64,000 nucleotides of DNA from Sipunculus nudus (GCA_026874595.1 CM049310.1:91433556-91497555), one strand, 5' to 3'; shown: positions 26,522-39,006, counted from the stretch's first letter. The notes: generated from the letters alone by a model not told the origin. Numbers and translations are program-made.

Positions 26522-29149
26522 TACTAACAAACCAATCTTATAACCGTACACTTAATTGTGATAATTTTTAAATATGTCACACAATACATTAAAAGGTGCA
26601 AATATATATGTATATGTGTGTGTGTCTTTATAAAATAGGTTTCAATTTTTTTTTTAATAACACCCGCCCCCCCCACCCCCACCCCTTAACGCCTGGAAGT
26701 GATCCCCCCGCCCCTTGAAGATAAATTGACACCACTGGACCACCTTCTTGGGTGTCAAGAGGATTTACCGCGGTCCATCTCCCAGGGTTTAACACGCCAA
26801 ATTAGTTCTGTCCAGGTGTCACGGGGTACAGATTTCCGTGTCGCGGACCACGTTTTCTCCCGTTCATTTTGAACATTTCAAAGAGAACGTGGATCCCGCA
26901 CGACCATTCATGTTCATTCCTGTCCCCCTACATTGACCTACGGTGTCCTACGGTGAAAGCGACGTCCTACCAAGTCCTCCCACGACCTTCAAGAACGTGG
27001 TGAATCATACACAGACCGTGGTAGGTGAGACCTGGGCTTTATCGGAGGACCGATGTATGGTCAGACTCTAGGACACGCGATGTGACCTAGACTTTATCGG
27101 AGGACCGATGTATGGTCAGACTCTAGGACACGCGATGTGACCTAGACTTTATCGGAGGACCAATGAATGGTCAGAATCTAGGACACGCGATTGACCTAGA
27201 CTTTATCAGAAGACCGATGTATGGTCAGACTCTAGGACACGTGATGTGACCTAGACTTTATCGGAAGACCGATGTACCGTCAGACTCTAGGACACGCGAT
27301 GTGACCTAGACTTTATCGGAGACCGATGTATGGTCAGACTCTAGGACACGCGATGTGACCTAGACTTTATCGGAGGACCGATGTATGGTCAGTCTCTAGG
27401 ACACGCGATGTGACCTAGACTTTATCGGAGGACTGATGTATGGTCAGACTCTAGGACACGTGATGTGACCTAGACTTTATCAGAGGACTGATGTATGGTC
27501 AGACTCTAGGACACGCGATGTGACCTAGACTTTATCGGAGGACCGATGTATGGTCAGACTCTAGGACACGCGATGTGACCTAGACTTTATCGGAGGACCG
27601 ATGTATGGTCAGTCTCTAGGACACGCGATGTGACCTAGACTTTATCGGAGGACTGATGTATGGTCAGACTCTAGGACACGTGATGTGACCTAGACTTTAT
27701 CAGAGGACCGATGTATGGTCAGACTCTAGGACACGCGATGTGACCTAGACTTTATCGGAGGACCGATGTATTGTCAGACTCTAGGACACGCGATGTGACC
27801 TAGACTTTATCGGAGGACCGATGTATGGTCAGACTCTAGGACACGCGATGTGACCTAGACTTTATCAGAGGACCGATGAATGGTCAGAATCTAGGACACG
27901 CGATGTGACCTAGACTTTATCAGAAGACCGATGTATGGTCAGACTCTAGGACACGCGATATGACCTAGGCTTTATCGGAGGACCGATGTATGGTCAGACT
28001 CTAGGACACGCGATTGACCTAGACTTTATCGGAAGACCGATGTATGGTCAGACTCTAGGACACGTGATGTGACCTAGACTTTATCGGAAGACCGATGTAT
28101 GGTCAGACTCTAGGACACGCGATGTGACCTAGACTTTATCGGAGGACCGATGTATGGTCAGACTCTAGGACACGCGATGTGACCTAGACTTTATCGGAGG
28201 ACCGATGTATGGTCAGACTCTAGGACACGTGATGTGACCTAGACTTTATCGGAGGACCGATGTATGGTCAGACTCTAGGACACGTGATGTGACCTAGACT
28301 TTATCAGAGGACCGATGTATGGTCAGACTCTAGGACACGCGATGTGACCTAGACTTTATCGGAGGACCGATGTATGGTCAGACTCTAGGACACGTGATGT
28401 GACCTAGACTTTATCGGAGGACCAATGTATGGTCAGACTCTAGGACACGCGATGTGACCTAGACTTTATCGAAAGACCGATGTATGGTCAGACTCTAGGA
28501 CACGCGATGTGACCTAGGCTTTATCAGAGGACCGATGTATGGTCAGACTCTAGGACACGCGATGTGACATAGACTTTATCGGAAGACCGATGTATGGTCA
28601 GACTCTAGGACACGCGATGTGACCTAGACTTTATCGGAGGACCGATGTATGGTCAGACTCTAGGACACGTGATGTGACCTAGACTTTATCAGAGGTCCGA
28701 TGTATGGTCAGACTCTGGGACACGCGATGTGACCTAGACTTTGTCAGAGGACCAATGAATGGTCAGAATCTAGGGCACGCGATGTGACCTAGACTTTATC
28801 GGAAGACCAATGTATGGTCAGACTCTAGGACACGCGATGTGACCTAGACTTTATCGGAGGACCGATGTATGGTCAGACTCCAGGACACGCGATCTCCACC
28901 CTTTTTTTGTGAAATGTTGGTGTCTTGTTGTCAGAATGTCTTCTCATCTGTTATTCAGGTTTCATGACCTTGCCATGTTCCATTCCGACTTACCTGCCAA
29001 TCAAGGTCGCTATAGGTCTGGGTCCCCTGAGTAAAGGGGTCACGGGAGAGGAGTGGGAAGCCCTGCTGTCCACCATGAAACACAAGGCAGCGGACATCAA
29101 CCATACAGACGTAACCTACAATAAAGGTAGTCATATCGATAAACACCAG

Positions 29150-29201
<52 letters not shown>

Positions 29202-31167
29202 GGCTTTTAACAAGAAGAAATATTGAAGAGACCAAGACGCTCAAGCCAAAATTTTGGCGCTTCAAATGGGAATTTGCCACCAAGAGCGTCCCAAGAGTAT
29301 CTGGTTAAATTTGAAGGGTAGTATAAATTGTATAATTTTTTATTTTAAGCCATTTTCGTTTCATTATATTATCATACTTGGTGAGAGTAAAATGCAATTA
29401 CCAGCACAGTGTTCAAACAACTGAATAGTTGTTGAAGTAGTCGGCATTGGTCAGAGCCACTGCCATTTTTTTTCTCACTTGGTCCAACAGTCTTGAATTT
29501 CGCGCGTCCGGTCGATGCTTGGACAAAGAGAACCGAGCGTCCGAGTGAGAATGAGCGCGTCACAGACGCTTACCCGCGCGTTTCTGAAAGCCCTGTCCAA
29601 TACAATATTTCTTGTTTCTGTTTAAAATATGACATTTTCAGATTATTTGGAGCACAACGGCCAGACAGAATGTAATATTTGTTTCATAATTATCAATCCT
29701 TATGACTTTCTTGGTGACTCCTTAAAAAGTGGTCCTGCAAACGTCGTTTGGTAGCTGACGACGTATTTTATCAGCTTGTGATAGCAAACATGACATTGAC
29801 GTTTGTCACAATATCCTCCACCCGACCAATTTGGTCAACATGGCGTGAAAAAAACAGACAGATTGCAATAGATTGGTGAATGTTGGCCATTATCACACGA
29901 CTCAGTAATCTGGTAAGCCTGGATTGCCATCCTATTGCATCAGTGCCATCGTAAACAGTCGGTAATCTTAACATTAGCCAACGAGTGATGAATTAACATA
30001 AACAGAATACATGAAAGCTCAAAAACCTAAGTGTAAATCATTCTCCATGGTAACACTAACAGTTCAGCTTGCTGTTTGGATTACAAGTTGGCTACTATCC
30101 AATAAGCCGTGCGGAACATGCTTATGTTCGTGCCTTTAGAAATTAAATGCAGGGGAATTTAACCAGTATGTTAACTTAAAAATCATAGTTTTCCCGCACA
30201 TGATAATTTTTTGTAGTTTAAAAGCACACTAACAGATCTAACGATTGACCTGTTTATTTGTTAAAGGACATCGTGTCTGCAGGCCATGAGGCGTCAAAAA
30301 GATGAAAATATTTGCATCTTATCGAAGCTTATAGTGAAGCCCTCCATACAACATGTACAGGCACTCTGACGCTGGTCGGAGACTCTCTATTGTTGGGGGG
30401 CCGAAGTGATACTAGGTGATTGTGGTCTTCTAAATTACTACCGCAGTATCCTTATCAATCACTTGGTGATTTATCAAGCATTGTAAACCCACTGTGTACA
30501 AAACCTACATATTCGATCAGCATCCTTTGATGGAACACACTTTAGTTGTTTTGTTTTACTTTTTCCGAGCCATATATAGTACCCAAATCAGACCCTATTG
30601 ACCATATTATTTATGGATCATTCCCGGCTAGCCCGACAGCCTTGGTTATAAATAACCCTCATGAATCTTCTGCTCGTATGTTATCGACCAGGTTTATACA
30701 GGAGAGGCAGTATCAGAAAGTAAAACGATGTGACCTGTCACTCACTACAGTGATAGCATATAAATTACTTATTACACTGGGAAAGGACTTAAATAGGTAC
30801 ACTTCCCGGTTACGTTAGCAGCCACCAAACATAGATTAATGGTATGATATGTTGCCGACTTATCTGTTTACAAGGTTACTGCGGAAATATATATTACTTT
30901 CACTTTTTCTACAGGTGACACTGTACATGATGCAAATTACACCGTGATTAACCGGTGTGTTTTATTATTATAATTACTCGAATTAGTAGTACCATCACAG
31001 GGGATGCGAATTTGTTGCTCTCTCTGTCTCTCTACCTCTCTCTCTCATACACATACACACACACACACACACACAGATAGTGTCCCCTCTCTCTTTCTAG
31101 CTCTCAGAACCCCATACACATTCACACACTCACAGACATTCCCCCTCTCTCTCACTCACACACACAC

Positions 31168-31208
<41 letters not shown>

Positions 31209-31282
31209 TTTAGGCACACTTAAAGGCAACCCCTCTCTATCTCTCTCACACACATACACACACGCACCAACAGACTCCCCCC

Positions 31283-31316
<34 letters not shown>

Positions 31317-31892
31317 GTCCCTCTGATTATATGACTAATTATCTGTATCATTTTTATTTCTATATTTTCAGACATTATGGAGCACCATACCATTAAAAAC
31401 AGCACTGAAACCAAGATTAAAGACCAAACCATGCCGGGATACCTGCTTAAACAGCTAATGAAGGAGACGAGAAAAACATCCGTCATAATGAGGGAGAGAG
31501 GGGGCAAAAAGGACCCTGACATAAACAGACGAGCCACAGCTCCGACCGCACATGACACGGAGCATGCGTACGCGGAGCTTAGACCGAAAACGAGGCCGGA
31601 CAGCTGCGTCTTAGAGCAGCGCCCTCCTCCTCCGCGTCCCCCGCGACGCATCACAACTCTCGAAGCTGTCCCGGAAGATGTTGGTAGGCTAAGTAGTTCC
31701 CAGCTCGCGGACTGTCTCCAGCTGTTGAATATGGGGGACGTGGCTACCGAGCTGTTTAACAAACAAGTCAACGGGACGCTACTCCGTGAACTTAATGCTG
31801 ATGATCTTCAGAAGGAGTTCGGACTCTCCCGGGTTGCTGCTAAGAAACTGTCAATGTTTGCCGTCCAAGGATGGAGGCCGAAAATGTCATAA
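21427..31892 (+). CDS. Gene 1: compact CABIT-SAM adaptor-like protein, 408 aa, five exons
   Basis: Seen: exons 21427-21642, 24626-24755, 24857-25048, 28959-29126 and 31372-31892 join with GT-AG introns in phases 0,1,1,1 into one 408-residue frame. Residues 30-235 match a CABIT module: a leucine-proline entry strand at about 49-60 (LPVLVKITEGYYG), VVAKD at exon 2, LPVTVRM at exon 3, and PCSIP with YLPI at exon 4. Residues 236-335 are a charged linker with Y302 in YAEL and a PPPPRPPRR stretch at 319-328. Residues 336-400 are a SAM domain (DCLQLL, QVNG, FGLS) and the tail contains GWRP. Known: CABIT plus SAM is the GAREM order; GAREM proteins are signalling adaptors about twice as long. Inferred: a cytoplasmic adaptor; no signal peptide or membrane segment is visible. 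An in-frame TGA at 21421 fixes the start. Exact boundaries were confirmed against two paralogues in this window. Confidence 0.85.
22026..22545. repeat. GAATAC/GTATTC word-array segments in gene 1 intron 1
   Basis: Reiterated GAATACGAATAC/CAAATAC words at 22026-22102 and again at 22428-22540, separated by about 325 bases of ordinary AT-rich DNA. Confidence 0.6.
22600..22990 (+). repeat. Dispersed repeat R4, copy 1 (gene 1 intron 1)
   Basis: Aligns with 24000-24345: CTTCYGCCAKAGGTCGTTTT, AAGGAAACACTTT, TGCTTACAAAATA, TTCTTATYCAT, ATATTTGAAC-like and GATTTCTATGC-like blocks in the same order. Confidence 0.65.
24000..24345 (+). repeat. Dispersed repeat R4, copy 2 (gene 1 intron 1)
   Basis: Second copy of R4, 1.4 kb downstream and in the same orientation. 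It ends about 280 bases before gene 1 exon 2. Confidence 0.65.
24626..24755 (+). CDS. Gene 1 exon 2 (130 nt)
   Basis: The acceptor is TTTTAG| and the donor is CAAG|GTAGGT. The exon encodes a hydrophobic start (VILVTSS) then TRVVAKDLTYDQG and SIPYDY. The same block (PRVVAKD, QG, SIP, DY) occurs in genes 2 and 3, in exons of identical length. Confidence 0.85.
24857..25048 (+). CDS. Gene 1 exon 3 (192 nt)
   Basis: The acceptor is TTCGCAG| and the donor is ACAG|GTATTA. It encodes GDGQSKCIGEI, then LPVTVRML and a long charged stretch ending YLAGYRIIT. The intron before it is only 101 bases. Length and both split-glycine codons match genes 2 and 3. Confidence 0.85.
25820..26330. mobile_element. 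Nested inverted-repeat element E2
   Basis: The ends GGGCCTTTACACAG (25820-25833) and CTGTGTAAAGGGGCC (26316-26330) are inverted. The interior has GGAGGCACAAA-type words and the perfect palindrome TTTTGAACATGTTCAAAA at 25990-26007. The target duplication is not clear. Confidence 0.6.
26374..26737. mobile_element. hAT-type MITE with 8-bp target duplication
   Basis: It starts CAGGGGCGTCAAT and ends ATTGACACCACTG. The 8-mer GACCACCT flanks both sides (26366-26373, 26738-26745). Ends starting CAG and an 8-bp duplication are the hAT signature. The 364-bp interior holds poly-C runs and a TA tract and has no coding capacity. It is inserted in element E1. Confidence 0.82.
27029..28893 (+). repeat. 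55-bp minisatellite, about 34 copies (gene 1 intron 3)
   Basis: The unit is gacctagactttatcgg-agg-accgatgtatggtcag-actctagg-acacgcgatgt (dashes mark subsegments). Variants include ACGTGA for ACGCGA, CAGAGG for CGGAGG and GAATGGTCAGAATC. Each unit is self-complementary: GTGACCTAGA pairs with TCTAGGACAC around an inner ATCGG/CCGAT hairpin. A distinctive AGTCTCTAGG variant recurs exactly 220 bases apart (27391, 27611), so blocks of four units have been copied. The array begins in the right end of element E1 and stops 66 bases before exon 4. Confidence 0.92.
28959..29126 (+). CDS. Gene 1 exon 4 (168 nt)
   Basis: The acceptor is TTATTCAG| and the donor is AAAG|GTAGTC. It encodes LPCSIPTYLPIKVAIGLGPL and an acidic WEALLSTMK helix. 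The cysteine in PCSIP is conserved in all three genes and may be the cysteine that names the CABIT family (inference). The exon is two codons shorter than in genes 2 and 3. The 55-bp minisatellite ends 66 bp upstream. Confidence 0.85.
29127..31371. other. Gene 1 intron 4: TA tract, CpG-rich patch, CT/CA repeats
   Basis: It holds a (TA)n tract (29151-29199), a short CpG-rich patch at about 29500-29590, unassigned DNA, and a long CT/CA microsatellite zone (31014-31320) before the acceptor. No additional exon is apparent. Confidence 0.6.
31014..31320. repeat. Compound (CT)n/(CA)n microsatellite
   Basis: Alternating blocks of CTCT and CACA on the + strand, ending 52 bases before the gene 1 exon 5 acceptor. 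Confidence 0.88.
31372..31892 (+). CDS. Gene 1 exon 5: linker and SAM domain
   Basis: The acceptor TTTTCAG| completes a split aspartate codon. The linker has the MPGYLLKQ block (compare MPRAMLKQ and MPRYRLKQ in genes 2 and 3), HAYAEL and a polyproline/arginine SH3-ligand-like stretch. The SAM domain follows and TAA is at 31890. An antisense reading frame (31220-31771) over this exon is a shadow. The upstream 300 bases are CT/CA microsatellite, an extended pyrimidine tract before the acceptor. Confidence 0.85.
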
Positions 31893-32251
31893 ACTGCTTG
31901 AAAAATACCTGTTGACATAGCGGATGAAGATATAAAGTCATGACATACATATTTTCTTTACTCTACCCTGATTATTATACTGTGAAATTATTCATAGCTA
32001 CCGACTTTCTTTATGACTCGTCATGTAATACTATGTCTATATTTATGATGCCTGTTATCATAATTGTTATAATACAATTTTATACATTGGTGCCCATTGA
32101 CAGTCCGAACAAGATTCATATAGATTTTCTGAGTGTCCGTAACTTTTCGCATTATACATTATCACATACAGATGTTGCCTCTTTGATCGCGAGGGTTTTT
32201 AATTCGCGAGAGTCGCGAAAGGGTAATCATTGCGAGTAAAAACCTTCGTGA

Positions 32252-32310
32252 AATAAAAATTATATCGTCGTTGGCAAGTTAAAAGCTTAAAGAATGACAT
32301 AATGAATAAA
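32252..32310 (+). promoter_or_regulatory. Candidate polyadenylation signals for gene 1
   Basis: AATAAA occurs at 32252-32257 and 32305-32310, about 360-420 bases after the gene 1 stop. These are the first canonical hexamers I see downstream on the + strand. AT-rich composition makes chance occurrence likely. Confidence 0.3.
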
Positions 32311-35300
32311 AAAATAGATTTTGCATGATCAAAGATTGCTATGATAAATAAGATCAGATCTTTTATATTACCTACCATTAATATAATATAATATAAACAA
32401 TATTTTTACTTGGGAGATATTCCCTTGGGGTCCCCGTACAATTGTTAAGATTCTCGCACATATCATTTAATGTTATTAATTCTTTAAAAAAATGGTCATA
32501 TGCTTTGTTGTTCTATTGCTTTGTGAGATTTTAACCCTCGAGAAACACTAAAAATGCTAAAATCGCGAAATTTTATCCCCGCTAATAATGAGCCAACATT
32601 AGTCTAAGGTGGTGATTTAACCGAGCCTATCCCTTATCCTATTTATTATTAAATCTTAAACGTCAGCTCGTTAATTTATCATGGATTCGAAGATTAAAAT
32701 GACACCATGACACAATGGCGGTTATGTCACACATAGAGACAAGACGTCTGTTTCAGCCTCTGCTCCAAATGCTAGCCCCTTAACGCAGTACGAAACAATT
32801 ATATTATCACCCTATTCCTGGCCATGAAAACATGTCGCACAAGTCTATTTTGAAGTAAACGGGCTGGGCCTGGAGTCATGATACCAGCCACAATTGAACA
32901 GTTGTTTCCAAAGTTGGACCATAAGATTGGCTAGGTGGAAGTATTTCAAATAAAAATCATATAAAAATCGTTATTTCCTTGCACTAAAATTGAATATATA
33001 TTTAATACCTAGTCTGGTGGTGCAAAATCCTCTCTTTTCCTCGGCACCAGTTTTCGTGAGAAAAACGATCGTAAGGGTAAACTGCCACCATAAGGTTCAA
33101 CTGCCACCATGGAGGTATGCGAGACCTCATGGGGGAGCTTCATGTTTTGGACGTGTACCTGGCGCTATTATGGACAATCTGTTCTTTGTCGGTCGGGAGG
33201 TCGGCAAACCTAGGCTAGTTACGACCACGGCGGTCTCGCATGCCGTTTCCGAGAGGATGTGTTTACAGTTGTTATTTATTATCACGGCATGGCGATATGT
33301 AAGTTTACTTGAGATGGGACCATCTGGCCATCACAACAAAAAATCCACAATAATCACATAAAGAGGCATGTCCGGCTTATAGCAAACACCATCAATGTAG
33401 TAGCCGTCTCATTAAATCTCTAATAATTGCTTGTGGAACAAAGTCTACATGAAGATCTAATTGAGAATCTGTGAGGACTAAAACTTGTTTTTCTGTCTGT
33501 TGCTTTGTATGGCGCTCTCCTTTTTTTTTATTCAATAGAAGTTACGTCAATCCAGGGTCATAAAACCTCTACGTTACCCTCTTGGCACAAGATTGATGCG
33601 TTTAATATAATCTTTAAATGAAAACATGCAGGGACAGAAGTGAAATAGTGGCAGAAAACATAAATACCACATATATTTTCAACAATGTGTATTTTTGTTT
33701 TACAAGCGACTCTCTTTCGACGAATATCAACTATAACTTGTACAGTTTGCCCTTAGGACTATTTGCTCATCAGGTGACTGAAGTTCAAATCATTGCGATA
33801 TTGGTTTTTATAATTTCTTCAGTCATCTGATGAGTCAATGAGGCGAAACCGACAGTAGTGATTCAGATCGTCACATACCTCGGCATATCATGCTCTGTTG
33901 CAAAACATAGAGCGCTATGTGACCGCGGAGGAAAGACTGCATTCCCGCAGATCATTTATGTATATTAAAATATAAATATATACGTATGTGTGTATGAAGG
34001 TTGGTGTGTGTTGTGGTAGTGTGGATGTTGGTGTGTACACGGATAAATGCGAAGGAATTCTTATAGTTGTAAAGGGATTGTCATGTACATCCCTCTAGTT
34101 ATCAGTTCTAAAGGCAATCTTCCAGTTTTCAGTTTCAGATCATTAATCTAGCGATCACTTTTCATATCATTCTCCTTCATATCTCATTCTGAGTTTTCAG
34201 ACAATTGAGACCACACTCAGTACTAATCAAACAACTAGACATAAACATCTCACAAAGAAAGGTTGGAGGTCGTGTGTGGAAGCTCGGTTGCCTTGCCTTT
34301 CTTGTCATTTAACAACAGAAAATGGGCTGTTCCCAAAGAGGCAACTGCTACATACAATCCTCAGATAACATACATGGAGCATAACAACAGAAACAATCTA
34401 AAAAAGTGTATTTTTCAAAGTTAAATCATACAGATTGGCACTTGCGAATTCTGCCAATTTTTACATGCCTCTCTCCAAAGGAATTACACATATAAATTTA
34501 CATGACGCTCTACATGACACTTTAATATACATATAAAGCTTAAGACAAGATAACACCAAATACTACTTCTTGATGTGTTAATAGATTTGCTTACAGTATT
34601 GTCACAGTATTCGATAGTTCTTTATCACAGCGTCTGTTTAATACAAGACAAACAAATCATCGTCACAACAATTGGTCAAACTGGGATTCACTGTGTCACT
34701 GGCGGAGCACACCCGGAATCAGCGTAGCAGCGAGGATCACATAGATTCTCAATTTAACCACGGAATACAGACCGCAGCTTGAAATCGTCTAAAACCTGGT
34801 CTTTGAGTTGACTTGCCGGATAATAATCACGAAATCTACTAGGCGTGGGCCAAGGCTGATAAAGCTGTTGACCGAAGTTGCATAACAAAATGTAGGAATA
34901 TTGAGCAGCAGAGCAGATTTGAGAGACTATGCTAGGAACCAACACAGTAAACCTTCCATATATACACGTACTACATAGGTACCGCTCTCAGCATCGAAAA
35001 GGGACTTTCACAAACATACATACTCTGTCACACCACACTGCAATCATGTCACGCAGGTGGTCTCGCGTGAGCAAATGTTACTGATGGTACAAGGTTTTCC
35101 TTGTTACACTGACACATCACATACCTGTGACCCCTGGAAAATAAATTTAACACAGTGAGCCATGGAGGTCAAAGACCGCTAGAAATAATCATCGCTTCCT
35201 GTCACTGAATTCTCAAAATTGCTCATGCAGTTATACTCCGAGCCAAAGAGATTACCCAAGATAATATGTACCAATTACTACCGCTATAAAAAATATATAT

Positions 35301-37410
35301 CATTACATATTACACAAAACTATTTATGTATATTATAAATGTAACATAGTTCACTAACTGTGTCAAAGAGACTTGAAGAACATACTATAGGCATTGTGAA
35401 GTAAGTGTGGATAATAAATGAATTTTTGTTGTGAATCGATAACAATTAACTTAAAGTTATTTCTCTATGTAAAGATTTAGTTGCCCATGAAACCATTGTT
35501 AATGAGTGTGATATGAACCTATGTCACATAACACATGAAACCTACTTCACACAAGACCGAAAAACATCACAAGCTGATATCTACACAAACATAGCATGCA
35601 TCAAGTACGTCTGTTTTACATGAGCACGGCCCCTTAACGACGACCTCTGATGACGTCATTGGAAACCCCAAGAAAGCTTGAAATATATGACCTTCACCCC
35701 TGCCTGAGACGCTTGGGGAAACCCCTGCTGACGTACGTAGCCTAGCTCCCTGTCTCCTTTTTCTCATGTTTTATTAGTTACTTAATCAGTTGAAGATAGA
35801 TGGCGTCCGAACATGTAAGGCAGTTAATGGCACTTTGACTCGAGTACGCGAATCGCACTCGAGGATTCGATATCATGAAAAAAAAACTGATTTGAAATAT
35901 ATGAAGTATAAAAAATTACCAATTTTACAGGAAAATTGAAGAAGATAATAGACTTTCATTCAAATGTATATTATAAATGCAAATTATAAATGCAGGTGAT
36001 ATGCACTTTAATGTGCTGAACATTACACTTATCAGAAACAAGTTCACTTTAGTTACCAGGAAGTACTGGAATAACTGTTAAACGTATCAATGTGCTGGCC
36101 TGTACGCGAGCACGCGATTCCGGGGTTAATACAGTTAAGGACTTACGGGTTACGGACTACTCGGGTTAAGGTTTTTACTCGAGAATCTTATCAGAATTAC
36201 TCGGACTCGAGAACTCCTCTCAGCACTATTGTGTTCCGTTCTATTTATATGTCATCCGTTTCGCATATTCATATACACACATATATCGAGTGATTCAGTA
36301 AAAAAGTCCCGAACTTTACAGGTTAATAGTTTTATAAATAATACGTGTAAGTTGTTAGTAGTTAGTGTGTAGAAAGATGAGAATAATTCAAAATGTTTTC
36401 TAAATTTCATTGGTCCAGTCGTTCAACTTCCTGATTTCTGACAAGAATAAATTTGAATAGCGTAATGTGTCATATCCAGTGCTGAGTACTGTATGTAGCA
36501 CCTGGCGGTCGGTGTCAAGTGTCATCTGGGTCCATTGAGATCAGTGGGCACAGATGTGATGACCTTATCAATAACAGTTTGTCATTAAAGGGGCCCAATC
36601 ACCTATAAGCATGTTGAATTAACAACAGAAATCGCTTCTTCCCTTTTAAAAAATTGTACCTGCAAAAATATTGCCCTTATATCGTTTACTTAGTCATGTA
36701 ATCGAGTGTTAAAAACAGTGGACCGGGTGCGATTACAGGTTTCAACATAAACACAGCGGGTGGGACACTGAACAGCGCTCAGCCGAAACACCTGTCAATC
36801 ATATGATGTCCTGACTGACTTGAATTAAAAATGTAATATATGTTCCCGCTGGCTGAAACATCACATGTTCCAGCTCACAACTTCCGGACACACGGCCTTG
36901 TTATAGTAAACAGACAGACGGGGACTGTGTTTACTAACACGCAGAGCCATAACAAGGCATTAAACAGCAGTATGCGAGGTCGTGAGACTGTGTGCTTGGA
37001 AGGTTGTGTTGGAAACTTTTGTATAGAGAAAAACTTGACTGATAGTGAGAAAAAAATTGGCATAATATTGCTCCTGATTATGTCCCACTATGTTTGTCAA
37101 TTATAAATTGCCATAGAGAGATTTAAGTCCTTTAAGTCAATCCGTGCACTGATGTTTGAATTATCTCCAAGTGACTGTCAAATTTCTCTGGGACTCGTGT
37201 GTACCCGGATTGACCTCGTGAGAAAGAATGTCCTCATCAGTGTAATTCTCGGTCGCCTCAGTTCTTGCAGCCCTTTGGCTGCCACTCACAGCTTGCCGAT
37301 CAACTGAAAAAGTTCTTTAAAAAAGGTGATTACCCTTTTTACAGAATAGATTCCACCTTTCCCTGAAAATTCTCTTGTGATCCGTGTCCCTCTCCATCCT
37401 TTTTCCACGA
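32311..37410. other. Intergenic DNA between genes 1 and 2, left part
   Basis: No gene recognised. The 123-codon frame at 32990-33361 has no domain-like pattern. A GACTCGG/TCGAGAA word patch lies at 36115-36215. Confidence 0.5.
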
Positions 37411-37416
37411 AGCAAC

Positions 37417-37418
<2 letters not shown>

Positions 37419-37494
<76 letters not shown>

Positions 37495-37625
37495 GTACAT
37501 ATATATATATATATATATATTTATGTACATATAACGCGTATAATATGACCTCCTGTAGGACTGGTCAAAAGTGATCTTAATTCACAGGTGGTCTTATTTG
37601 ACATGGGGTCTTTCAGACAGGTCCT

Positions 37626-37697
<72 letters not shown>

Positions 37698-37951
37698 CGT
37701 TATAGGACACAGGATCCAGTTTTGAACAACTTGGGTACTGATTTATTGACGTACCACAGAGTGTACAGACACGTTTGAATAAGCACCTACTTATAAAAAC
37801 CGTCGATCTGCTGAATAAAGGCTCCGGCTACCTGTCATACCACTGTACATGTGTTATTTATGGCCCAAAGGTGACATGACCCCACGAATGATACGGTGCT
37901 CGGCGCAACTTAACACGATTCAGCTTTTATGAAGACTTATCTGTATCGCTT

Positions 37952-38000
<49 letters not shown>
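37419..38000. repeat. Three (TA)n tracts
   Basis: Tracts at 37419-37520 (with a TTATGTACA interruption, repeated after it), 37630-37692 and 37955-38000. Tyr-Ile frames over them are artefacts. Confidence 0.9.
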
Positions 38001-38004
<4 letters not shown>

Positions 38005-38607
38005 GGAAGTTTATAGTCCTAATTTCTCTGTAAAAGATAAAGCAGTAGATTTTGTCACAAATAAACCACGGTTACGTAATGCATATAAATTTCCCTTGCA
38101 CTATATATAAGTTATTTTTATTTTTGGTCAGAGACATTAATCAGTTTGATAGATTTGTTTGTTGTGTAGATGAACAAAGTCCAAGTCTATCTGCCAACAG
38201 GCCTTAACATGAATGGACCCGGAAGAAACTAGATTGAATTTGTTAAACATACACGTCACGTGATTTGGCTCTGTGTTAATACTGTGACAGTATTATAACG
38301 CTTCGTCTTGTTAATGTTTATTAGTTCGTGGATTGTCGTGGTTATACATTTTGACGGCATTTCACAGAAGTTGAAGTTTTGGTGAGATTCTTTAGACTTC
38401 AATACGGAGCGACAAAGGTAGGACCTACCTCATTAAACATTAAAAAAAATATTTTGAGATCAGTGTATTTGGCACCAAATAATTAATACCGTGACGTAAC
38501 CATGGCGAGGCACAAGGGGTCTTCCCCAACCCCCCCCCCCCCCCAGGAAAGAAATTTTAGGAATAAATTTATTTTTTGCTCATGATAAAAGTAAATAATA
38601 ACCCTTT

Positions 38608-38608
<1 letters not shown>

Positions 38609-38646
<38 letters not shown>

Positions 38647-38871
38647 GTATATATATATATATTTATATTATATATTATATATTATATATATTATCTATAT
38701 TATATATTATATATATATTATCATGATAAATTCAATTTTTTTTCATTTCTTTATCATTATTTCATTTATCAACTTTATTATTTTTATTATTTTCGTATTT
38801 TATTATTTATTATTTTATTTATCATTATTATAATTATTATTATTATTATAATTATTATTATTATTATTATA

Positions 38872-38918
<47 letters not shown>

Positions 38919-38952
38919 CATTATTATTATTTTTATTATTACCACTACTATA

Positions 38953-39006
<54 letters not shown>

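Larger units (their letters stand above)
25503..27037. mobile_element. TTTA-flanked inverted-repeat element E1 with word-array interior (gene 1 intron 3)
   Basis: The ends GCCTAGGTCTCA and TGAGACCTGGGC are inverted, with similarity continuing to about 25 bases, and TTTA flanks both sides (25499-25502, 27038-27041). The interior is reiterated words such as CCTACGG, CCACGTT and ACGTGG. Two other elements are nested in it (25820-26330 and 26374-26737). No transposase frame. The flank and the 3-4 base target resemble PIF/Harbinger-type elements, but I cannot assign the superfamily. Confidence 0.7.

Noticed and set aside
27029-28893. CRISPR-like look of a regular 55-bp array
   Set aside because: There are no unique spacers; the whole unit repeats. 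It is a eukaryotic minisatellite inside an intron.
31220-31771. 183-codon minus-strand frame
   Set aside because: Antisense of gene 1 exon 5 running into the CT/CA microsatellite.
32990-33361. 123-codon plus-strand frame
   Set aside because: Composition is not protein-like, with no motif, no paralogue in the window and no splice partners.
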